Of a stretch of DNA of 7,724 bases, positions 5,591 to 7,724 are shown in pieces (positions within the stretch are counted from its first letter, which is position 1; the number at the start of each line of letters is the position of its first letter). The notes below the pieces were generated by a model. It searched no databases and was not told the DNA's origin. It saw only the letters and a program-made list of their open reading frames with translations. Source of the DNA: Caldisericia bacterium (GTDB lineage: Bacteria; Caldisericota; Caldisericia; B22-G15). Both the position numbers and the translations under genes were made by a program. The stretch covers positions 1 to 7,724 of the forward strand of contig JAGGSY010000040.1 of assembly GCA_021158845.1 (NCBI GenBank). The letters run 5' to 3'.

Positions 5591-6079
5591 ATGCTCATAC
5601 TCGGAATTGACCCTGGTCTTTCAAACCTTGGATATGCCATAGTAGAGGATAAAGATCCACCTTCTCTTGTTGAATATGGAGTTATAGAAACGAAGAAAAC
5701 CACTCCATATAACATAAGGTTAAGGGAGATCTTTGAGAAATTACAATCTCTATTCAAAAAATACAAGCCAGAAGTTACTGTTTTAGAAAAACTTTATTTT
5801 AAGAAGAATGTTAAAACAGCAATGCGGATAGGAGAGGTAAGAGGAGTAATTCTTCTCCTCACCTCTCTATTTAATTCAGAGATATCTGAAATATCACCTT
5901 CTAAAGTGAAGAGTTCATTTACAGGATTTGGAAGAGCAGGAAAGAAGGAGATGAAGAGAATGGCTGAAATTCTATTTAAGAAAAGAATAAAAGAGGATGA
6001 TTCCGTTGATGCAATAGCGATAGCTCTTGCTTACATAAACACAAAAACTTTTGAGGAAAAAGGTGATCTCCTTTCTTAA
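5591..6079 (+). CDS. ruvC: Crossover junction endodeoxyribonuclease RuvC
   Basis: The Holliday-junction resolvase: a dimer of RNase H-like subunits that makes paired nicks in junctions positioned by RuvAB during recombination repair. The N-terminus LILGIDPGLSNLGYA carries catalytic Asp7. Glu66 lies in VTVLEKLYF, and Asp137 and Asp140 in EDDSVDAIAIALAY, so all four metal-binding acids are present. PSKVKSSFTGFGRAGKKEM is the usual conserved region before the last helix. The protein has 162 residues, slightly shorter than the 173 of E. coli RuvC. Its ATG follows the yebC stop with no gap and I see no convincing Shine-Dalgarno at normal spacing, so translation probably depends on ribosomes ending yebC. 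The 3' end overlaps ruvA by 17 nt. A strong hairpin-forming sequence lies at 5832-5867. Confidence 0.96.
   Translation: MLILGIDPGLSNLGYAIVEDKDPPSLVEYGVIETKKTTPYNIRLREIFEKLQSLFKKYKPEVTVLEKLYFKKNVKTAMRIGEVRGVILLLTSLFNSEISEISPSKVKSSFTGFGRAGKKEMKRMAEILFKKRIKEDDSVDAIAIALAYINTKTFEEKGDLLS
5832..5867 (+). other. Long imperfect inverted repeat inside ruvC
   Basis: GAGAGGT (5832-5838), a 2-nt AA bulge and GAGGAG (5841-5846) pair with CTCCTC (5855-5860) and ACCTCTC (5861-5867), around an 8-nt loop. That gives 13 Watson-Crick pairs with one bulge, unusually stable for this AT-rich region. The bases after it (TATTTAATTC) are AT-rich but not a T-run, so termination would be weak at best. It encodes residues around GEVRGVILLLTS, where purine-rich Glu/Arg/Gly codons precede pyrimidine-rich Leu/Thr/Ser codons, so it may be a by-product of coding. 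Confidence 0.55.
6053..6056 (+). promoter_or_regulatory. ruvA: Ribosome binding site deciding the ruvA start
   Basis: GAGG lies 6 nt before the GTG at 6063. The upstream in-frame TTG at 6051 would run through this site and add four residues (with RKK) before the usual RuvA beginning, so GTG at 6063 is preferred. Confidence 0.65.
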
Positions 6080-6614
6080 AGGCAAAGTGATAGCAAGGGA
6101 GGAAAATTCAATAGTAATCCTTACCCCATCGGGTATAGGCTTTAAAGTTTTTGTCCCATATCCTGAAAAGATCAAAGATGAAATTTTTGTATCACATGTA
6201 AGCGACAGCAGAGAACAGAATCTATTCGGCTTTTTGACCTTTGAGGAACTAACTCTTTTTGAGAAACTGATAAAACTTCCAGGAATTGGACCAAAATCAA
6301 TCCTGTCTCTATTCAGATACTACACCCCATCTGAACTTTACAAAGCCATTGAAAACAAAGAGGATCTAATCGTTAAAGGTGTAAGAAAAAAAATTCTTAA
6401 GGACATTGTAAATTTTCTATCAAAGGATATAGAGGAGAGTTATTTGAAGGAAGATGAATTTTCAGAGGCAGTAAAAGTTCTTCTATCCCTGGGATTTGAA
6501 AAGGATAAAGTTTATGATATTGTAAGGAAAGTAAGGAGAAAGAAGGGTAAAGAGTTGAAAGTGGATGAAATAGTGAAACTTGCCCTGAAAGAGATAAAAA
6601 ATGAAGGGAAGTGA
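6063..6614 (+). CDS. ruvA: Holliday junction branch migration protein RuvA
   Basis: RuvA tetramers bind the four-way junction and dock the RuvB motors. With the GTG start the protein is 183 residues and begins MISFLKGKVIA, the standard RuvA opening. Domain I, an OB fold, covers about 1-60 and ends in NLFGF. Domain II has a good first helix-hairpin-helix, KLPGIGPKSI (71-80). The second, at 104-111, reads VKGVRKKI instead of the usual PGIGKKTAER: the second Gly is Arg and TAER is ILKD. The acidic pin, Glu55-Asp56 in E. coli, aligns with Ser49-Arg50; the closest acids are Asp48 and Glu51. Domain III (about 132-183), the RuvB-binding part, looks normal, with SEAVKVLLSLGF. The gene overlaps ruvC by 17 nt and ruvB by 14 nt. 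Identity is firm from sequence and context; the changed DNA-contact motifs suggest a divergent but probably working protein. Confidence 0.93.
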   Translation: MISFLKGKVIAREENSIVILTPSGIGFKVFVPYPEKIKDEIFVSHVSDSREQNLFGFLTFEELTLFEKLIKLPGIGPKSILSLFRYYTPSELYKAIENKEDLIVKGVRKKILKDIVNFLSKDIEESYLKEDEFSEAVKVLLSLGFEKDKVYDIVRKVRRKKGKELKVDEIVKLALKEIKNEGK

Positions 6615-7575
6615 GAGAGATATACCCATAAGACCTGAAAGTTTAAAGGACTATATTGGTCAAGAAAAGATAAAGAGAAACTTAAGAATATTTTTGGATG
6701 CTGCCATAAAGAGAAGGGAACCGTTGGATCACATTCTTCTATATGGTCCTCCAGGAATAGGAAAAACCACCCTTGCCTATGTAATCGCCAAAGAGATGAG
6801 AGCCCAGATTAAATCGGTTACAGGACCATCCCTTGAGAAAAGTGGAGATATCGCTGCAATACTTACTTCCTTGCCAAAGATGTCCATTCTATTTATAGAT
6901 GAAATCCATAGAATTCCACACAATGTTGAAGAGACTCTGTATCCAGCCATGGAGGATTTTAAACTCCATATCGTTTATGGAAAAGGACCCTCTGCAAGAA
7001 CATTAACTATAAACCTTGAACCATTTACCCTGATTGGTTCCACCACAAGGGTTGGTATGCTCACCTCTCCTCTAAGAGAGAGATTTGGTATTATATTCAG
7101 ACTGGAATTTTACAAACCAGAAGAGATAGTTAAGATAATTATGAGGGGGGCAAAAGTGTTTAACATAGATATAGGAGAGGAAGAAGCTTTTGAGATAGCT
7201 AAAAGATCAAGAGGAACTCCCCGTGTTGCACTAAGAATCTTAAGAAGGGTTAGAGATTTCAGCGAGATAAAGAACAGAGGAAAAATAGATATGAATGTGG
7301 TAATTGAAACGGTGAAATCCCTTGGCATAGATGATAAGGGACTTACTCCACAGGATAGAAGGTTGTTAAAAATTTTAATAGAAAAATTTAATGGAGGTCC
7401 TGCAGGTATAGACACCCTCGCCGCAATTTTAGGTGAAGACAGGGAGACAATTGAAGATGTTTATGAGCCATACCTACTTCAGATAAACTTTTTAGAGCGT
7501 ACACCAAGGGGAAGGATTGCCACAGATCTTGCATACAGGCATCTGAAGATGGGAGATGGTAAAAAACCTTTATGA
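6601..7575 (+). CDS. ruvB: Holliday junction branch migration ATPase RuvB
   Basis: The hexameric AAA+ motor that drives branch migration at junctions held by RuvA. The 324-residue protein begins with a short lead-in, then IPIRPESLKDYIGQ (8-21). Walker A is GPPGIGKT (49-56, Lys55), Walker B is LFIDEIH (97-103, Asp100-Glu101), sensor 1 lies in GSTTR (146-150), the arginine finger is Arg159 in SPLRERFG, and sensor 2 is Arg208 in RGTPRVALR. The C-terminal winged-helix domain (about 250-316) ends with the conserved YEPYLLQINFLERTPRGR stretch. All key residues are present. The ATG overlaps the ruvA end by 14 nt; upstream is only a weak purine stretch, AAAGAG at 6588-6593. The N-terminal tail is some ten residues shorter than in E. 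coli or Thermotoga RuvB, which is within normal variation. Its TGA overlaps the queH ATG in an ATGA junction. Confidence 0.98.
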   Translation: MKGSERDIPIRPESLKDYIGQEKIKRNLRIFLDAAIKRREPLDHILLYGPPGIGKTTLAYVIAKEMRAQIKSVTGPSLEKSGDIAAILTSLPKMSILFIDEIHRIPHNVEETLYPAMEDFKLHIVYGKGPSARTLTINLEPFTLIGSTTRVGMLTSPLRERFGIIFRLEFYKPEEIVKIIMRGAKVFNIDIGEEEAFEIAKRSRGTPRVALRILRRVRDFSEIKNRGKIDMNVVIETVKSLGIDDKGLTPQDRRLLKILIEKFNGGPAGIDTLAAILGEDRETIEDVYEPYLLQINFLERTPRGRIATDLAYRHLKMGDGKKPL

Positions 7576-7724
7576 AGAAACTTCTATTACATGTTTGCTG
7601 TGCTCCATGCCTTATAGTTCCATTCTCTGAGTTCAGTAAAGAGTTTGATATAACTCTATTTTTCTACAATCCCAATATTCATCCCATAAGAGAGTATAAG
7701 GAGAGATTGAATACACTAAAGGAG
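7572..7724 (+). CDS. queH: Epoxyqueuosine reductase QueH, N-terminal fragment
   Basis: The first 51 codons, truncated by the window end. QueH performs the last step of queuosine synthesis, reducing epoxyqueuosine to queuosine at the wobble position of tRNAs with GUN anticodons. It is an iron-sulfur enzyme unrelated to the cobalamin-dependent QueG. The evidence is MKKLLLHVCCAPC, with the family's paired cysteines Cys9-Cys10 and then Cys13, followed by ITLFFYNPNIHPIREYKER, matching the family's FYNPNIHP-x-x-EY-x-x-R region. The start overlaps the ruvB stop by 4 nt (ATGA). A GGAG at 7552-7555 is 16 nt away, too far to be a standard ribosome binding site, so coupling to ruvB is likely. The remaining conserved cysteines should lie downstream of the window. 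Confidence 0.9.
   Translation, partial: MKKLLLHVCCAPCLIVPFSEFSKEFDITLFFYNPNIHPIREYKERLNTLKE

Noticed and set aside
6051..6062. ruvA start at TTG 6051
   Set aside because: The extra residues precede the normal RuvA beginning and would contain the ribosome binding site used by the GTG at 6063.
1..7724. Mobile elements, CRISPR arrays, tRNA or rRNA genes
   Set aside because: No transposase, integrase, spaced direct-repeat array, tRNA-like or rRNA sequence was seen; coding sequence fills nearly the whole window.

Overview
The window looks like chromosomal DNA from a low-GC bacterium, probably an anaerobic or thermophilic lineage of the Thermotogota/Dictyoglomota/Caldisericota/Coprothermobacterota kind. 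The grounds are AT-rich genes, arginine written almost only as AGA/AGG (I noticed about four CGN codons), Lys/Glu-rich proteins, strong Shine-Dalgarno sites, very tight packing with overlapping genes, and a secreted protein ending in a copper-amine-oxidase-N-like 'stalk' domain. The lineage is inference; no rRNA or other decisive marker is present.

Layout, all genes on the + strand. Positions 2-187: the last 61 codons of an L,D-transpeptidase (peptidoglycan cross-linking). Positions 187-3300: a large secreted M14 zinc carboxypeptidase with a complete active site followed by about 660 residues of accessory beta domains; its start overlaps the transpeptidase stop by 1 nt. Positions 3301-3366: the only real intergenic gap, holding a good sigma70-type promoter and the pdxS ribosome binding site. 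Positions 3367-4826: pdxS and pdxT, the two subunits of the deoxyxylulose-5-phosphate-independent pyridoxal 5'-phosphate synthase. Positions 4832-5590: a YebC/TACO1-family protein. Positions 5591-7575: ruvC, ruvA and ruvB, the complete Holliday-junction branch migration and resolution machinery. Positions 7572-7724: the start of queH, epoxyqueuosine reductase, cut by the window end.

Two transcription units are likely: an envelope unit (transpeptidase and M14 peptidase) entering from upstream, and a housekeeping unit pdxS-pdxT-yebC-ruvC-ruvA-ruvB-queH starting at the promoter near 3318-3346. In the second unit every junction is an overlap or a gap of 0-5 nt, so translational coupling is expected. 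It combines vitamin B6 synthesis, translation, recombination repair and tRNA modification; yebC next to ruvCAB is a familiar bacterial arrangement, while pdxST in front and queH behind are less usual.

I see no mobile element, CRISPR array, rRNA or tRNA, and no convincingly new multi-gene system. The points most worth a second look are the architecture of the M14 protein and its coupling to the transpeptidase, a RuvA with a degenerate second helix-hairpin-helix and no normal acidic pin, two strong inverted repeats inside pdxT and ruvC, and a stem that could mask the pdxS ribosome binding site on read-through transcripts.
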